From assembly GCF_000023465.1 (NCBI RefSeq), contig NC_014041.1, forward strand, positions 889,001-953,000: a DNA stretch of 64,000 nucleotides. Reading direction: 5' to 3'. The position numbers were made by a program, and so were the translations under genes. The notes under the pieces are model-generated. The model made no database searches and was not told the origin of the DNA. It was given only the letters and a program-made list of their open reading frames with translations. Positions 44,223 through 55,430 of the stretch are shown here, piece after piece (positions within the stretch are counted from its first letter, which is position 1; each line of letters opens with the position of its first letter). This DNA is from Zunongwangia profunda SM-A87. Its GTDB lineage: Bacteria; Bacteroidota; Bacteroidia; Flavobacteriales; Flavobacteriaceae.

Positions 44223-45086
44223 ATGGGAGAGATTAAGCTTATCGAATGTCCACGTGATGCCATGCAGGGGATTAAGGATTTTATTCCTACCAAGACTAAA
44301 GCAAGGTATATTCAGTCTTTATTACAATGTGGTTTTGATACGATCGATTTCGGTAGTTTTGTATCTCCCAGAGCGATACCTCAAATGCGCGATACTGCTG
44401 AGGTCCTTTCCATGCTAGATCTTAGCCGTACAAAAAGTAAGTTATTAGCCATCGTGCCCAATACACGTGGGGCTGAAGATGCTTCACAATTTCCTGAAAT
44501 TGATTATCTAGGGTATCCATTTTCTATTTCAGAAAACTTCCAGATGCGAAATACTCACAAAACCATTGCAGAATCTGTCGAGATATTGAAATCGATTCTG
44601 GATATTGCAAACAATGCGGATAAAGAGGTCGTAGCTTATTTAAGCATGGGGTTTGGAAATCCTTACGGTGATCCTTGGAGCGTGGAGATCGTAGGGGAGT
44701 GGACCGAGAAACTGGCAGCTATGGGCGTTGGTGTTTTGTCTCTCTCTGATACCGTAGGAACTTCGACGCCCGATATTATTGATTATCTTTTTTCTAACCT
44801 TATTCCCAAATATCCAAAAGTGGAATTTGGAGCACATCTTCATACCACTCCTACCAAATGGTATGAAAAGATTGATGCAGCTTATAAAGCAGGTTGCCAA
44901 AGGTTTGATGGTGCCATCCAGGGATTTGGCGGTTGCCCAATGGCTAAAGATGAGCTTACCGGAAACATGCCCACCGAAAAAATGTATTCCTATTTCAATA
45001 CTAAAAAACAAAATACAAATATCAGAATGGGAAGTTTTGAAGCAGCCTTTAATAGCGCCAGTAAAATCTTCACAGAATTTCATTAG
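44223..45086 (+). CDS. mvaB: Hydroxymethylglutaryl-CoA lyase
   Basis: 287 residues, TIM barrel of the HMGL family. Cleaves HMG-CoA to acetyl-CoA and acetoacetate in leucine breakdown. IECPRDAMQGI is the catalytic N-terminal motif (usually EVGPRDGLQ), the metal ligand is in FGAHLHTTPTKWYEKI (HxH), and the mobile Cys loop is GFGGCPMAKDELTGNMPTE. Its DAMQ in place of DGLQ is the Bacteroidota variant as I remember it. Single-gene unit before a histidine kinase gene. Confidence 0.87.
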   Translation: MGEIKLIECPRDAMQGIKDFIPTKTKARYIQSLLQCGFDTIDFGSFVSPRAIPQMRDTAEVLSMLDLSRTKSKLLAIVPNTRGAEDASQFPEIDYLGYPFSISENFQMRNTHKTIAESVEILKSILDIANNADKEVVAYLSMGFGNPYGDPWSVEIVGEWTEKLAAMGVGVLSLSDTVGTSTPDIIDYLFSNLIPKYPKVEFGAHLHTTPTKWYEKIDAAYKAGCQRFDGAIQGFGGCPMAKDELTGNMPTEKMYSYFNTKKQNTNIRMGSFEAAFNSASKIFTEFH

Positions 45087-45137
45087 GAAAAATTTCACAT
45101 TTCTTCTTATTATTGTGTAAATAATAGTTATTAAGTT

Positions 45138-47027
45138 TTGCGTATCAGGTTTTTAGGAATTTTCTTTCTTTTTCTTACAAAATTAGCTTTAGCTCAATCA
45201 AAATTCCCACAAGAGTCTACAGCTGATTCTGTGCGTTATTATTTAGAAGAAGCTGATCAATCGATTTTTAATGATTTTCAGGTAGCCAAAGAAAAGCTTA
45301 TAAAGGCCAGAAATTTTGTAGAAAAAACAGCAGATGTTAATTTAAAGGCTGAGGTAGTCCGCAAACTTGCTATAGCCTATTATGTAAAAGGAGAATATTA
45401 TCATTCATTATCTTACTTTCTGGACGCAGAAGACTTATTTAGAAAAGCAGAAAACTGGGAAGGTGTGGGGAAATCCTTAAATGGCTTAGGCTTAATCCAA
45501 CAGGGAATAGAACGTCACAGTGAAGCTATCGAATATTTTGAACAAGCGAGAGATTATTATAATCTCTCTAAAGATGAATATGCAGCTACTCCTGCCATTA
45601 TTAATTTAGGGATTTCTGAATTACAGTCGGGTGATTTAGAAAATGCAAAAACTACGTTAGATAACGCGCTAAGTATGGCGGTAGCTTCAGGTAGAAAAGA
45701 TATAGAGCATTTAACCTTAAATCATTTAGGAAATTTAGCTTACGAAAAAGATCAGTTGCCTCAGGCTTTGGCATATTTTGAAAGAGTACTACAAGATAGT
45801 GTAGAACCCAATAATTGGGAAAAAGCTTTTTCATTTTACGGTTTGGCAAAAGTTAATCTCGCCTTTCATAATTTAGATGAAGCAGAGGAATATGGTTTAA
45901 AAGCACTGGATTTTGCCAATACTAATGATTCATTTTTTGAGAAGGAAAGAATAACCGGCGTATTATTTAATATCTACGAAGCTAAGGGGGAACTGGAGAA
46001 TGCCGTTGTTATTTCCAAGCAAAATAGAATTTATAGAGATTCCCTTTATTATCAAAATAGAGTTAGAGCTATTGATCTTTTAAATTTAGAAAAAAAGGAA
46101 GCTGATAATCGTCGTTTACGTAACGAGAAGATGGAGAAAGAAAAAGAGCTTTCTAAAAATAAGTTGATTATTGCCGTACTTCTCGCTTTAGGATTTATAC
46201 TGATATTAATTTTATTCTTTTGGATAAAAAATTACCATCAAAAAGAACGCTTTAGAAAAGCCCTGGAAGAAAAGAATAAGCTGATTATTCATAAAAACGG
46301 TGTGATTACAGAACGGAATAAAGAACTGGCGAAAATCAACAAGAGTAAGGATCGTTTGTTTTCCATTTTATCGCACGACTTAAAATCACCTATTGGTTCT
46401 ATACAAAAACTCTTAGAGCTCATAAAATTAGGAGAGTTTACCCAATTAGAGCAGGCTGAACTTTTAGATGAGATGCTAAAGCAAGTGTCGGCAACTTCTT
46501 CGATGCTACAAAATTTGTTGCAATGGGCTAATTCCCAGTTAGAAGGTTCTATGGTGCATATTGAAGAAGTGGTTGTATCGCGGCGCGTAAAAGAAATTAT
46601 GGACGCACATTATCTGGTAGCAAAAGCTAAGAGAATCCAGATCATTCATGAAATTCCTTCCCATATGAGTCCGGTTTTTGTAGATAGTGGTCACCTTTCC
46701 ATTATTCTTCATAACTTAATTAGTAATGCGATTAAGTTCACTCATCCAGGTAAAGAAATAAAAATTCATTATTCAGAAAATGAAGAATGGGTTTTATTTA
46801 AAATAAAAGATGGAGGGGATGGTATTTCTAAAGAGCGTATTGATCAAATTCAGAATTTTAATACTCAGGTAATGTCTGAGATTGGTACTGATATGGAAAC
46901 AGGAACAGGTATAGGTTTGCTTCTTGTGAAACAGTTTTTGGTGATGAATAACGCAAGCCTTCAAATAAAAAGCTATCCAGGTGAAGGTTCAGAATTTATT
47001 GTTTGTTTCAGAAAAAAGAAGGATTAA
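45138..47027 (+). CDS. TPR-sensor histidine kinase
   Basis: 629 residues from a TTG at 45138. Signal peptide (about 1-20, LTKLALAQ), then periplasmic TPR repeats (about 30-300, for example WEGVGKSLNGLGLIQQGIERHSEAIEYF, split over several repeats), a coiled-coil rich in Lys/Glu (about 310-340) and one transmembrane helix (about 343-363). Cytoplasmic part: coiled coil, HisKA with His413 in FSILSHDLKSPIGS, and HATPase with N box HNLISNAIKFTHPG, G1 KIKDGGDGIS and G2 GTGIGLLLVK. All catalytic motifs are intact. No response regulator or output gene is nearby, so it is an orphan kinase. The ligand is unknown. Confidence 0.9.
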   Translation: MRIRFLGIFFLFLTKLALAQSKFPQESTADSVRYYLEEADQSIFNDFQVAKEKLIKARNFVEKTADVNLKAEVVRKLAIAYYVKGEYYHSLSYFLDAEDLFRKAENWEGVGKSLNGLGLIQQGIERHSEAIEYFEQARDYYNLSKDEYAATPAIINLGISELQSGDLENAKTTLDNALSMAVASGRKDIEHLTLNHLGNLAYEKDQLPQALAYFERVLQDSVEPNNWEKAFSFYGLAKVNLAFHNLDEAEEYGLKALDFANTNDSFFEKERITGVLFNIYEAKGELENAVVISKQNRIYRDSLYYQNRVRAIDLLNLEKKEADNRRLRNEKMEKEKELSKNKLIIAVLLALGFILILILFFWIKNYHQKERFRKALEEKNKLIIHKNGVITERNKELAKINKSKDRLFSILSHDLKSPIGSIQKLLELIKLGEFTQLEQAELLDEMLKQVSATSSMLQNLLQWANSQLEGSMVHIEEVVVSRRVKEIMDAHYLVAKAKRIQIIHEIPSHMSPVFVDSGHLSIILHNLISNAIKFTHPGKEIKIHYSENEEWVLFKIKDGGDGISKERIDQIQNFNTQVMSEIGTDMETGTGIGLLLVKQFLVMNNASLQIKSYPGEGSEFIVCFRKKKD

Positions 47028-48575
<1,548 letters not shown>

Positions 48576-48587
48576 TTAGAAAATATA

Positions 48588-48625
48588 TCAATAAAAAATC
48601 CAGCGATCGCTGGATTTTTTATTGA
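48588..48625. terminator. Perfect 38-bp palindromic bidirectional terminator
   Basis: The 19 bases from 48588 are the exact reverse complement of the next 19, with CCAGCGATCGCTGG at the centre and A6/T6 flanks. It serves guaB (+) and the OmpH-like gene (-), which converge here. Confidence 0.92.
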
Positions 48626-48643
48626 TAAGTTGCCTTATTGATT

Positions 48644-49201
48644 TTAATTAGAACCAGATTTGTTGCTGTCGGCCGAAGGTTGGGTCGTATTCACCTCCTC
48701 AATCGAAATTCCTAATTTTTCCATTACTTTTTCGGTAATATCACTTCCTGGTTTAGAATAGGCCAAAGCGCCACCACCTGCATGAAAAATCTGGGTGTAG
48801 CCTTCTTCCTTGATAACTTCCTGCATGGCCGCATCAATCTTTTGGTATAATGGCTGAGTTAGCTCGTTTCGCTTCATTTGAATCATCACCTGGGAACGCT
48901 GGCGAAATTGTTTAATTTCGTTCTCCAATCCAAGAATCTGGTTTTCCCGTTGCTTTTTTATGTCTTCAGTAAAAATGGCTGTGCTGTCCTGGTAGTTTTT
49001 AATGAGGCCTTCGTAGGCTTTTATGGCCTGCTCTACATCTGTCTGTAAAGACTCATTATAAGCCTTTACGCCGTCATTTACATTACTAATTTCAGGCATT
49101 TTCGTAATAATGTACTCCGCATCTATTGTTCCTATCTTACTTTGTGCGTTTCCCACAATTGCGAAAAATAAAAATGTAATTAATACGCTGATTTTTTTCA
49201 T
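48644..49201 (-). CDS. OmpH/Skp-family periplasmic chaperone
   Basis: 185 residues with a signal peptide (cut near GNA-QS at about 19-20). IGTIDAEYIITKMPEI matches the Skp N-terminal strand, followed by a long charged helical pair (about residues 45-130, coiled-coil tentacles) and the closing strands YTQIFHAGGGALAYSKPGSDIT. Skp holds unfolded outer-membrane proteins in the periplasm. A Ser/Asn-rich tail (TTQPSADSNKSGSN) ends the protein. It lies beside the PpiC-SurA genes, which have the related job. Confidence 0.9.
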   Translation of the reverse strand: MKKISVLITFLFFAIVGNAQSKIGTIDAEYIITKMPEISNVNDGVKAYNESLQTDVEQAIKAYEGLIKNYQDSTAIFTEDIKKQRENQILGLENEIKQFRQRSQVMIQMKRNELTQPLYQKIDAAMQEVIKEEGYTQIFHAGGGALAYSKPGSDITEKVMEKLGISIEEVNTTQPSADSNKSGSN

Positions 49202-49352
49202 TTTTTATCTCTTGTTTTGCGCAAATATAACAGGGAGCATTAATTAAACATAGAATTTTTTAAGAAAATGATACTTTTTGATTTTATAAAATGGAATTTT
49301 AGCTCTTTTTAGATGAAATACAAACAGTGCTTGATAATCAGTAAGGTTATAG

Positions 49353-49383
49353 CTTGCAGAACCTTTTGGAATTCTTATTTTTG
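49353..49383 (+). promoter_or_regulatory. Promoter of the ppiC-surA-moxR operon
   Basis: CTTG (49353-49356), 19 bases, then TATTTTTG (49376-49383): one mismatch in the -33 element and a full -7 element. The start codon TTG at 49450 leaves about a 60-base leader. Confidence 0.65.
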
Positions 49384-49449
49384 CTTCACTTAATAAGAAA
49401 TTTCAGAAAATAGCGTTTGTACTGAAGTTGAAAGAATTGTTAAACCGGT

Positions 49450-50310
49450 TTGAAAAAAGTTTTTAAGACAATTTTAATAGTCTTGGTAGCGATTTTGGTT
49501 ATTTCTTGTGATCTTTTTAAATCTCAGGATAATCGAAAAGTAATAGTGCGGGTAAATAATTCTTACCTATACGAGGAAGACATTAATAGTCTTGTAGGTG
49601 AAGGTATATCGGCAGAGGATAGTGCCATTATTGTAAATAGTTATATCAATAGGTGGGCAACGCAGCAATTATTGATCGACCGTGCAAAACTGAACCTTCC
49701 GGAAGCCAGACAAAAAGAGTTTAATGAACTGGTGGAAAATTATAAAAACGAATTATATACCAATGCTTATACCGAGGCTATAGTTTCAAAAGAAATGGAC
49801 TCTGTTTTTGCAGATACGCTTATTTCAAATTATTACGAAGAGCATAAAGAGAACTTTAAGCTGGGCCAGGATCTGGTAAAACTTCGATATATAAATTTAG
49901 AAGCAAACAATACCAATTTTGATAAAATTAAAGATTGGTTTATTCGTTTTAATGACAAGGATAAAGTAAAATTGCAGGAAAATGCATTGCAATTTAAAAA
50001 TTATTCTTTTAACGATTCCGTTTGGATCAAAACAACTACGGTTTACGAGAAAGTAACACCGTTAAGTGTAGGAGACAGAGCGAAACTATTACAAAAAGAT
50101 AAATACATAGAATTAAAAGATTCTTTAGAAACTTATTTAATTTATGTAAACGATGCGCTTAAGAAAAATGACCAGGCGCCATTGGAGTATGCAAAACCAA
50201 CGGTGGAACAGATTTTGCTTAATAAGCAAAAATTAGAGTTGGTAAAGCAGTTAGAAAAGGATATTACAAAAGATGCAATTAAAAACAATCAATTTGAGAT
50301 TTACAATTAA
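49450..50310 (+). CDS. SurA-N/PpiC-like periplasmic lipoprotein
   Basis: 286 residues from a TTG start at 49450 (MKKVFKTILIVLVAILVISC), a lipoprotein signal with Cys near residue 20. RKVIVRVNNSYLYEEDINSLV is the typical opening of SurA-type chaperones. The remainder is helical and charged; I see no parvulin active-site motif, so it is probably a chaperone without isomerase activity. Its 3' end overlaps the start of the next gene by up to 38 bases, showing coupled translation. Confidence 0.82.
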   Translation: MKKVFKTILIVLVAILVISCDLFKSQDNRKVIVRVNNSYLYEEDINSLVGEGISAEDSAIIVNSYINRWATQQLLIDRAKLNLPEARQKEFNELVENYKNELYTNAYTEAIVSKEMDSVFADTLISNYYEEHKENFKLGQDLVKLRYINLEANNTNFDKIKDWFIRFNDKDKVKLQENALQFKNYSFNDSVWIKTTTVYEKVTPLSVGDRAKLLQKDKYIELKDSLETYLIYVNDALKKNDQAPLEYAKPTVEQILLNKQKLELVKQLEKDITKDAIKNNQFEIYN

Positions 50311-51724
50311 AAGAAGTTTGATGCTGGGTGCTATACTGCTTGGATTACATGCAGGAGCACAGGAGATTATTGTTACAGATAGCACTTCGATCCCATTAGA
50401 GGACGAACTGGCGCAAAACGAAAACCTTACTGCCAAAGAAGGTGCACGCCGAAAAGTGGATGGCATTGCCGCAGTAATTGGGGATTATATTATTTTGGAT
50501 AGTGATATCGATTTAACCAGAAAAGATATTCAGTCTCAGGGAAACAGTACGGCAAATGTGACCGACTGCCAGTTAGCTGGTTCTTTAATGGAAAATAAAC
50601 TATATGCACACCAGGCTATTCAGGATAGTATTATCGTACCCGATGCTCAAATTAACAATTACATTGATCAGCAAATTGCAGGCATGGTAAGACAGTTGGG
50701 AAGTATAGAGGATGTATTGGAGTTTTATAAAAGGGATTCTGAAGCAGAATTTAGAAACGAATTGTTCGACTTAAATAAACAAAGTCAGCTTGCACAAAAG
50801 ATGCGACAAAAAATTATAGAGAATATCGAGGTGACCCCAGAAGAGGTAAGAGCTTACTTTAATGAGATTCCTAAAGACTCCCTACCTGTTTTTGGGGACG
50901 AAGTAGAAATCTCGGAAATCGTGGTAAAGCCTGAAGTACCTGAAGAAGAAAAGCAAAAAACAATAGACCGTTTAAATCAGTTTAGGGAAGATGTCCTGGA
51001 GAACGGTTCAAAATTCGCGACTAAGGCCATTCTTTATTCAGATGATACGCAAACGGGTGGTAATATTTTAAGCTTAGGTAGAAAAGATGCTTTTGTAAAA
51101 GAATTTAAAGACGTAGCCTTCTCTTTACGTGAAGGGGAAATAAGTGAACCTTTCGAAACTACGTACGGATATCATATCATACAACTGGTTAAGGTTAGAG
51201 GGCAGGAAATCGATGTACGCCATATCCTGTTAATTCCAGATGTGAATAATGCTGCGGTAGAAAAAGCTAAAAAAGAGATCGACCAGGTAAGGGAAAAAAT
51301 TGTTAATGGTGAAATCGAATTTGCTCAGGCAGCCAGAGAAGTTTCAGACAGAGAAGAAACAAAAGCAGATGGTGGGAAGATGAGAAACCCAACTACCGGG
51401 GATACTGGTTTCGATCAAAAGAATTTACCTCCCAGACTTTATAGCCAGATTTCAGAATTAAAAGACGGGGAAATTTCTTATCGACTTACCGAGCAGGATG
51501 AGATGGGGCGACCTATATTTAAAATTGTTAAAATCGATAAAAGAATTCCGCAACATATCGCAGATTACGGTACAGACTACATGAAGATTAAGGATCTTGC
51601 CCTTCAGGATAAAAGAATTAAAGCGATACAGGAATGGCAAAAAGAGAAAATTCAGGATACTTACGTTAAAGTTAGTGGAAAATACCGGGATTGTGAGTAT
51701 ACTAGCAACTGGTTAAAAAAATAA
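50273..51724 (+). CDS. SurA-like peptidyl-prolyl isomerase
   Basis: 483 residues if the ATG at 50273 is used; a TTG at 50294 gives a better signal peptide (MRFTIKRSLMLGAILLGLHA). The signal is followed by the SurA N-terminal chaperone helices (GIAAVIGDYIILDSDIDL, about 55-170) and two parvulin domains at about 175-285 (GDEVEISEIVVKPE, LREGEISEPFETTYGYHIIQLV) and 290-395 (IDVRHILLIPD, DGEISYRL). Folds outer-membrane proteins in the periplasm. It overlaps the lipoprotein gene upstream and precedes moxR by 13 bases. Confidence 0.93.
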   Translation: MQLKTINLRFTIKRSLMLGAILLGLHAGAQEIIVTDSTSIPLEDELAQNENLTAKEGARRKVDGIAAVIGDYIILDSDIDLTRKDIQSQGNSTANVTDCQLAGSLMENKLYAHQAIQDSIIVPDAQINNYIDQQIAGMVRQLGSIEDVLEFYKRDSEAEFRNELFDLNKQSQLAQKMRQKIIENIEVTPEEVRAYFNEIPKDSLPVFGDEVEISEIVVKPEVPEEEKQKTIDRLNQFREDVLENGSKFATKAILYSDDTQTGGNILSLGRKDAFVKEFKDVAFSLREGEISEPFETTYGYHIIQLVKVRGQEIDVRHILLIPDVNNAAVEKAKKEIDQVREKIVNGEIEFAQAAREVSDREETKADGGKMRNPTTGDTGFDQKNLPPRLYSQISELKDGEISYRLTEQDEMGRPIFKIVKIDKRIPQHIADYGTDYMKIKDLALQDKRIKAIQEWQKEKIQDTYVKVSGKYRDCEYTSNWLKK

Positions 51725-51737
51725 AAGTAATTACTAA

Positions 51738-52691
51738 ATGTCTGAGATTAGCTTACTAGAGAATTTTGTAGAAAAGCATAAAAGCTTAAAAAAAGAAATA
51801 AGTAAAGTAATTGTAGGACAGGAAAAGGTAATTGATCAGATACTGCTCTCCGTATTTTCCGGGGGGCATTCTTTATTAATTGGGGTTCCCGGTTTGGCGA
51901 AGACTTTAATGGTAAATACCATTTCCAAAGCTTTAGGTCTGGATTTTAAACGGATTCAGTTTACACCGGATTTGATGCCGAGTGACATACTGGGATCAGA
52001 AATTCTTAATGAGAAACGCGAATTTCAGTTTATAAAAGGTCCAGTTTTTACTAATATTTTACTGGCGGACGAGATCAATCGTACCCCGCCAAAAACACAG
52101 GCTGCGCTTTTAGAAGCCATGCAGGAGCGATCTGTAACGGTAGCAGGACATCGATATCAATTAGATTCACCCTATTTTGTACTGGCCACACAAAATCCTA
52201 TAGAGCAAGAGGGAACCTATCCTTTACCAGAGGCACAGTTAGACCGTTTTATGTTTGCGATTAACCTGGAATATCCAAGCTTTGAGGAAGAGGTAAATGT
52301 GGTGAAAAATACCACCACAGATAAACAATATGAGATTAATTCATTGTTCACTGCAGGCGGGATTAGCCAAATTCAGCAAGTGATCAGGAAAATGCCTGTG
52401 GCAGATAATGTGATCGAATATGCTGTAAAACTGGTTGGTAAAACCCGTCCAAATTCAGCAGTTGCTCCAGACTTTGTGAAAAATTATTTAGATTGGGGGG
52501 CGGGGCCAAGAGCTTCACAGAACCTTATTCTTGCGGCAAAAACTCATGCTGCCGTAAACGGAAAGTTTTCTCCAGATAAAGAAAATGTTCAGGCGGTTGC
52601 TGTAGGTATATTACGTCACCGAATTATCAAAAATTATAAAGCCGAAGCCGAAGGCCTTACAGTTGAAAATTTAATCAAAGAGCTTTTTTAA
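51738..52691 (+). CDS. MoxR-family AAA+ ATPase
   Basis: 317 residues. Walker A GVPGLAKTLMVN, Walker B LLADEINRTPPKTQAALLEAMQE, sensor 1 ATQNPIEQEGTYPLPEAQLDRF and sensor 2 DWGAGPRASQ are intact. MoxR proteins help insert cofactors or assemble complexes and usually neighbour VWA and DUF58 genes; none is present here. Instead it is the third gene after surA. I recall surA-moxR linkage in several Flavobacteriia. A folding role is inferred. Confidence 0.92.
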   Translation: MSEISLLENFVEKHKSLKKEISKVIVGQEKVIDQILLSVFSGGHSLLIGVPGLAKTLMVNTISKALGLDFKRIQFTPDLMPSDILGSEILNEKREFQFIKGPVFTNILLADEINRTPPKTQAALLEAMQERSVTVAGHRYQLDSPYFVLATQNPIEQEGTYPLPEAQLDRFMFAINLEYPSFEEEVNVVKNTTTDKQYEINSLFTAGGISQIQQVIRKMPVADNVIEYAVKLVGKTRPNSAVAPDFVKNYLDWGAGPRASQNLILAAKTHAAVNGKFSPDKENVQAVAVGILRHRIIKNYKAEAEGLTVENLIKELF

Positions 52692-53093
52692 TACTCTATT
52701 TAAGGCGTATAGGTATACAAAATTCCTTCCGATTTGTATCTTCGGAATGGTCTGGGGGACTGCTGTGCTACTGACCATCGATTCTACTGATACTATAAAT
52801 TTGTTGAGAAAACATAGTCATTTTTCGGGCTATCAATAATTAAGAATGGCTATAAATAAAACCAATCATTAAGATGAATGGATTTTATCTATGGAATTCT
52901 TATAAATACCGGGTTAATTTTGAGAAGTCTGCTTTTTGAGATGGTTAGTATTGTGTTTTATTGAATATTTCTTGTTTGTTGATTTCCTTGTAATCCCTTT
53001 TACGCAAACCTTTTAGAAGGTCTTTTCATTTTCGAAATCCGCTTAATTTTCTTATTTTTGCTGGACTTTTTTAGAACAAAAACTCTTAAAACG
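52692..53093. other. 402-base gap between moxR and acnA, no gene seen
   Basis: AT-rich with no ORF of credible composition; a 21-codon frame at about 52874 is not supported. TTCCGA/TCGGAA (52728-52744) forms a weak hairpin without T run. The acnA promoter lies at its end. Confidence 0.6.
53030..53060 (+). promoter_or_regulatory. Promoter of the aconitase gene
   Basis: TTTC (53030-53033), exactly 19 bases, then TATTTTTG (53053-53060). Near-perfect Bacteroidota promoter 33 bases before the ATG at 53094; it excludes the TTG start at 53058. Confidence 0.7.
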
Positions 53094-55364
53094 ATGGCAT
53101 ACGATATTGATATGATCAAAAAGGTGTACGACCAGATGGCAGATCGTGTTACAAAAGCACGTGACGTTGTTGGTAGACCTTTAACTCTTGCAGAAAAAAT
53201 TCTTTACTCTCACTTGTGGGATGGTGAAGCAACTACCGCTTACGAAAGAGCAAAAGATTATGTAGAATTTTCTCCAGATAGAATAGCCTGTCAGGATGCA
53301 ACCGCGCAAATGGCTTTATTGCAATTTATGCAGGCTGGTAAAAAGAAAGTAGCTGTTCCAACAACAGTACATTGTGACCACCTTATTCAGGCGAAAATGG
53401 GAGCTGCAATAGATCTACAAAGTGCCAATAAATCTAGTAGTGAGGTTTTCGATTTCTTAGAATCTGTTTCTAATAAATACGGAATTGGTTTTTGGAAGCC
53501 GGGAGCTGGGATTATTCACCAGGTAGTATTAGAAAATTACGCATTCCCGGGTGGAATGATGATTGGTACCGATTCCCACACTGTTAATGCAGGTGGTTTA
53601 GGTATGGTGGCTATTGGTGTTGGTGGAGCTGATGCTGTAGATGTTATGGCAGGTATGCCATGGGAGCTTAAATTTCCAAAGCTTATCGGTGTAAAATTAA
53701 CTGGTAAACTTTCTGGTTGGACCGCTCCTAAAGATGTAATTCTTAAAGTTGCAGGTATCTTAACTGTAAAAGGTGGTACCGGAGCAATTATTGAATACTT
53801 TGGCGAAGGTGCTCGTTCTATGTCTTGTACCGGTAAAGGTACAATTTGTAACATGGGAGCTGAGGTTGGTGCAACCACTTCTACTTTTGGTTACGACGAA
53901 TCTATGGAACGTTATCTGAAAGCAACAAATCGTGAAGATGTTGCTGAAGCTGCTAATGCTGTAAAAGAGCATTTAACTGGTGATGATGAAGTATACGCAA
54001 ATCCTGATAAGTATTTCGACGAATTAATTGAGATCGATCTTTCAGAATTAAAGCCTCACTTAAACGGTCCATTTACACCAGATCTAGCGACTCCGATTTC
54101 TGAAATGGGAGAAAAAGCTAAAGAAAATGACTGGCCTATTAATGTTGACTGGGGATTAATTGGTTCTTGTACCAACTCTTCCTACGAGGATTTGACCCGG
54201 GCAGCTTCAATTGCAAAACAAGCGGTTGACAAAAAAATTAAATCAAAATCAGATTTTGGTATTAACCCGGGGTCTGAACAAATTAGATATACGGCAGAGC
54301 GTGACGGACTTTTAAAGATCTTTGAAGACTTAGATGCTACTGTATTTACAAATGCCTGCGGGCCTTGTATAGGACAGTGGGATCGTAGCGACCGTAAAGG
54401 TGAAGAGAAAAATACTATTGTTCATTCTTTTAACCGTAACTTCTCTAAGCGTGCCGATGGTAACCCAAATACGCATGCTTTTGTAGGTTCTCCTGAGATG
54501 GTTGCTGCCATTGCAATTTCCGGTCGTTTAGATTTCGATCCAACTCGTGATAAATTAATGAACGAAGATGGAGAAGAAGTAATGCTGGATGAGCCACAAG
54601 GAATAGAACTTCCAACAAAAGGTTTTGCCGTAGAGGATGCTGGATACATTGCACCTAAAGAAGATGGTAGTAGTGTAGAAGTAAAAGTAGCTGAAGATAG
54701 CGAACGTTTACAGTTACTTACTCCCTTTGAGCCTTGGGATGGTAAAAACCTAACAGGGGCAAAATTGTTAATCAAAGCCTGGGGTAAATGTACTACCGAT
54801 CATATTTCTATGGCTGGTCCCTGGTTACGTTACCGTGGTCACTTAGATAATATTTCTAATAACTGCCTTATTGGAGCTGTGAATGCTTATAATAAGAAAA
54901 CCAATTTTGTAAAAAATCAGCTTACAGGAGAATATGATGGTGTACCTGCTGTACAACGAGAATATAAAAAGGAAGGGGTACCAACAGTAGTAGTGGGAGA
55001 TCACAACTACGGGGAAGGTTCTTCTCGTGAGCATGCTGCTATGGAGCCTCGTCACTTAGGTGTTAAAGTGGTATTGGTAAAATCTTTTGCCCGTATCCAT
55101 GAAACTAACCTTAAGAAGCAGGGAATGTTAGCGCTTACTTTTGTAAACGAAAATGATTATGATTTAATTCAGGAAGATGATACGTTCAACTTTGTGGATC
55201 TTGAGGAGTTTGCTCCAGACAAGAAAATCACTATAGAGGTCGTACATGCTGATGGATCTAAAGATACAATCAAAGCAGAACATACATACAACGAGCCACA
55301 AATTGAGTGGTATAAGCATGGTTCTGCATTAAACTTAATCAAAAAGCAAAATGGTGCTGCTTAA
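53094..55364 (+). CDS. Aconitate hydratase
   Basis: 756 residues from the ATG at 53094 ([15 protein letters not shown]), the mitochondrial-type AcnA length. Isomerises citrate to isocitrate in the TCA cycle with a [4Fe-4S] cluster. Cluster ligands are Cys in [13 protein letters not shown] (about residue 358) and the pair in [15 protein letters not shown] (about 421 and 424). The substrate-domain motifs [30 protein letters not shown] and the C-terminal swivel [22 protein letters not shown] are conserved. A terminator follows. Confidence 0.96.
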   Translation: MAYDIDMIKKVYDQMADRVTKARDVVGRPLTLAEKILYSHLWDGEATTAYERAKDYVEFSPDRIACQDATAQMALLQFMQAGKKKVAVPTTVHCDHLIQAKMGAAIDLQSANKSSSEVFDFLESVSNKYGIGFWKPGAGIIHQVVLENYAFPGGMMIGTDSHTVNAGGLGMVAIGVGGADAVDVMAGMPWELKFPKLIGVKLTGKLSGWTAPKDVILKVAGILTVKGGTGAIIEYFGEGARSMSCTGKGTICNMGAEVGATTSTFGYDESMERYLKATNREDVAEAANAVKEHLTGDDEVYANPDKYFDELIEIDLSELKPHLNGPFTPDLATPISEMGEKAKENDWPINVDWGLIGSCTNSSYEDLTRAASIAKQAVDKKIKSKSDFGINPGSEQIRYTAERDGLLKIFEDLDATVFTNACGPCIGQWDRSDRKGEEKNTIVHSFNRNFSKRADGNPNTHAFVGSPEMVAAIAISGRLDFDPTRDKLMNEDGEEVMLDEPQGIELPTKGFAVEDAGYIAPKEDGSSVEVKVAEDSERLQLLTPFEPWDGKNLTGAKLLIKAWGKCTTDHISMAGPWLRYRGHLDNISNNCLIGAVNAYNKKTNFVKNQLTGEYDGVPAVQREYKKEGVPTVVVGDHNYGEGSSREHAAMEPRHLGVKVVLVKSFARIHETNLKKQGMLALTFVNENDYDLIQEDDTFNFVDLEEFAPDKKITIEVVHADGSKDTIKAEHTYNEPQIEWYKHGSALNLIKKQNGAA

Positions 55365-55387
55365 GTAAGTTTAAAATTTAAGACTAA

Positions 55388-55414
55388 AAGCCCTCGTGAA
55401 AACGAGGGTTTTTT
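55388..55414 (+). terminator. Terminator after aconitase
   Basis: CCCTCGT (55391-55397), GAAA-type loop, ACGAGGG (55402-55408), followed by TTTTTT. Confidence 0.85.
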
Positions 55415-55430
55415 GATTTTAAGTCGTTTT

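Noticed and set aside
44640..45098. 152-residue minus-strand frame inside the HMG-CoA lyase gene
   Set aside because: It lies antisense to a well-supported gene and shows no family signature.
52874..52939. Short ORF (21 codons) between moxR and acnA
   Set aside because: No promoter or conserved feature; expected by chance in AT-rich sequence.
53537..53878. 113-residue minus-strand frame in aconitase
   Set aside because: It is antisense to conserved aconitase motifs and has a Pro/Ile-rich shadow composition.
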